From: DASRFS01 sp035260725
GTDB lineage: Bacteria; Patescibacteriota; Microgenomatia; Levybacterales; UBA12049
Length of the DNA: 21,134 bases
Assembly (NCBI GenBank): GCA_035260725.1
Contig: DATFUR010000040.1
Coordinates: 1 to 21,134, forward strand
Direction: 5' to 3'
The position numbers and the translations under genes are program-made. The notes under the pieces were generated by a model. It was not told the DNA's origin, did no database searches, and worked only from the letters and a program-made list of their open reading frames with translations. Shown here one piece after another: positions 19,968 through 21,134 of the stretch (positions are counted from its first letter, which is position 1; each line of letters starts with the position of its first letter).

Positions 19968-21134
19968 AATTAAATTTAATCGCAACTCTCTTATTATATT
20001 GGGAATTGTTCTATTGGCTGCGTTTCTTCGGCTTTATAGAATCTCCGATTACATGACTTTCCTGGGGGATGAGGGAAGAGATGTTTTAGTAGCAAAGGGA
20101 ATTCTGGAGGGTAATCTTACTCTTTTGGGGCCAAGGGCATCGGCCGGAGATTTTTTCCTAGGTCCAATCTACTATTATTTTATGGCTCCATTTTTGTGGC
20201 TTTTCCGTCTTGATCCTGTTGGACCCGCTGTAATGGTTGCTCTAATAGGCATTGCGACTGTATACCTTGTTTACAAAGTCTCAAAAGAATTTTTCGGTTT
20301 TAAGGCTGCAGTTTTTGCCAGTGCCTTGTATGCGGTTTCTCCTTTGGTCATTGCTTATTCCCGATCTTCCTGGAACCCAAATCCAATGCCTTTTGTTTCT
20401 CTTTTAACTCTTTATTTATCATATAAAGCAGTCGTTGCCCCTTCTTTTAAGAAAAATTTATTCATAGGAATTCTTTTGGGAATTGCAATTCAACTTCACT
20501 ACCTGTCTGTATTCCTAATAATAATAGTATTGTTTTTTATTTTATTTGCTAATAAGTACCAAAAAATAGTTTTCAGAAAAACTTTGAATTCATACTTCCA
20601 GATATTTATTGGATTCTTAATAGGATTTTCTCCATTTCTGGCTTTTGAAGCCCGCCACGGATTCCCAAATACAAAAACAATAATCAATTTTATTTTTTCA
20701 AACACATTTCAAAAAGGCTATGGCGACAACGTCTCTTTTGTAGAAGTGGTTAAAGATGTTTTTTTTAGACTTTTTGGGAGACTAGTTACTCGTTTTCCTC
20801 CAAGAGAACAACTTGGACTTTTTGATCAAAGAATAATTTCTCTCTGGCAGATTGGAACTCTTCTCCTGGGTCTTGAGGCAATCTTTAATATTTTTAAGAT
20901 AAAAAACAAATTGGTGGCAATTTTGTTTTTAACTTGGATTTTCTTTGGAATTGTTCTATTCGGATTCTATAAAAAACCAATCTATGATTACTATTTAGGC
21001 TTTATGTTTCCTCTGCCGTTTATCTTGATTGGTAATTTTTTAAGCAATTTCCCTCATAAGCACAGTAAGACTTTTTGGGGCAAAATATTGGCTTTTGGAA
21101 TTTTTCTTCTACTTTTTATATATAATCTCTACGG
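19960..21134 (+). CDS. GT39/PMT-type membrane glycosyltransferase (partial, runs off the window)
   Basis: The frame opens with ATG at 19960, overlaps the end of the GT2-GtrA gene by 8 bases, and is still open at base 21134 (391 codons seen). The N-terminus has a hydrophobic helix (about 11-25) and then the outer loop MTFLGDEGRDVLVA, where Asp37-Glu38 are the expected catalytic acidic pair of GT-C enzymes such as PMT and ArnT. LGPRASAGDFFLGPIYYYFMAPFLW and many transmembrane helices follow. These proteins take a sugar from polyprenyl phosphate and add it to proteins or lipids outside the membrane. The neighbouring GT2-GtrA protein can make the donor. Acceptor unknown; the PT-rich surface protein upstream is one candidate. 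The truncation is only the window edge. Confidence 0.85.
   Translation, partial: MFKIKFNRNSLIILGIVLLAAFLRLYRISDYMTFLGDEGRDVLVAKGILEGNLTLLGPRASAGDFFLGPIYYYFMAPFLWLFRLDPVGPAVMVALIGIATVYLVYKVSKEFFGFKAAVFASALYAVSPLVIAYSRSSWNPNPMPFVSLLTLYLSYKAVVAPSFKKNLFIGILLGIAIQLHYLSVFLIIIVLFFILFANKYQKIVFRKTLNSYFQIFIGFLIGFSPFLAFEARHGFPNTKTIINFIFSNTFQKGYGDNVSFVEVVKDVFFRLFGRLVTRFPPREQLGLFDQRIISLWQIGTLLLGLEAIFNIFKIKNKLVAILFLTWIFFGIVLFGFYKKPIYDYYLGFMFPLPFILIGNFLSNFPHKHSKTFWGKILAFGIFLLLFIYNLY

Noticed and set aside
458..21134. UGA recoded as an amino acid (code 25 or 4)
   Set aside because: Several genes end naturally at TGA, often inside ATGA overlaps, and an SPF-type RF2 is encoded. No conserved protein needs readthrough of UGA.
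1..21134. tRNA, rRNA, insertion sequence or integration site
   Set aside because: I found no cloverleaf, rRNA motif, transposase or flanking direct repeats by reading. A tRNA scan would be needed to be certain.

Overview
The window looks like a chromosomal segment from a small-genome, AT-rich bacterium of the Candidate Phyla Radiation, most likely a Microgenomates-type lineage. This placement is inference from gene content and style, not from a tree. Supporting signs are tightly packed genes with many 1-16 base overlaps, few Shine-Dalgarno sites, several promoters whose -10 box sits 5-9 bases before an ATG (apparent leaderless mRNAs), a PT-repeat surface protein, and a TsaB reduced to its N-terminal half. 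UGA acts as a stop: several genes end in TGA and an SPF-type release factor 2 is encoded. The UGA-recoding CPR groups are therefore excluded.

Layout. 1-132 is the end of serS. 133-457 is a leader region holding a 10-codon ORF that encodes Met-Ala-Lys8, with a consensus ribosome binding site, nested hairpins and a strong intrinsic terminator. secA follows (458-3127), starting right after an extended -10 box. Next come an AlkA-like glycosylase, a convergent MazG-like pyrophosphohydrolase (the only minus-strand gene), a short membrane protein and prfB (release factor 2).

5581-9631 is a cell-division and envelope block: a membrane-anchored small beta-rich protein, ftsE, ftsX, a PcsB-like secreted coiled-coil protein whose catalytic domain is C39-like, and a PT-rich surface protein. 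FtsEX plus a coiled-coil hydrolase is the established arrangement for opening septal peptidoglycan under ATP control. 9616-11423 is a t6A tRNA-modification block: tsaE, tsaC, an unrecognised membrane protein, and a very short tsaB. A CAP-domain secreted protein and a small membrane protein follow.

12530-21134 is a nucleotide-sugar and glycan locus: rmlA, a Nudix hydrolase, rmlB, rmlD (no rmlC in view), UDP-glucose dehydrogenase, GDP-mannose 4,6-dehydratase, UDP-xylose synthase-like decarboxylase, a polyprenyl-phosphate mannose synthase-like GT2 fused to a GtrA domain, and a GT39/PMT-type membrane glycosyltransferase cut by the right edge. Together these could supply dTDP-deoxysugar, UDP-GlcA/UDP-xylose, a GDP-deoxyhexose and a lipid-linked sugar donor for surface glycosylation.

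The most unusual element is the oligolysine mini-gene and its structured leader between serS and secA. Next are the C39-type FtsEX-partner hydrolase, the half-size TsaB, and the CTT-TGA junction in front of prfB.
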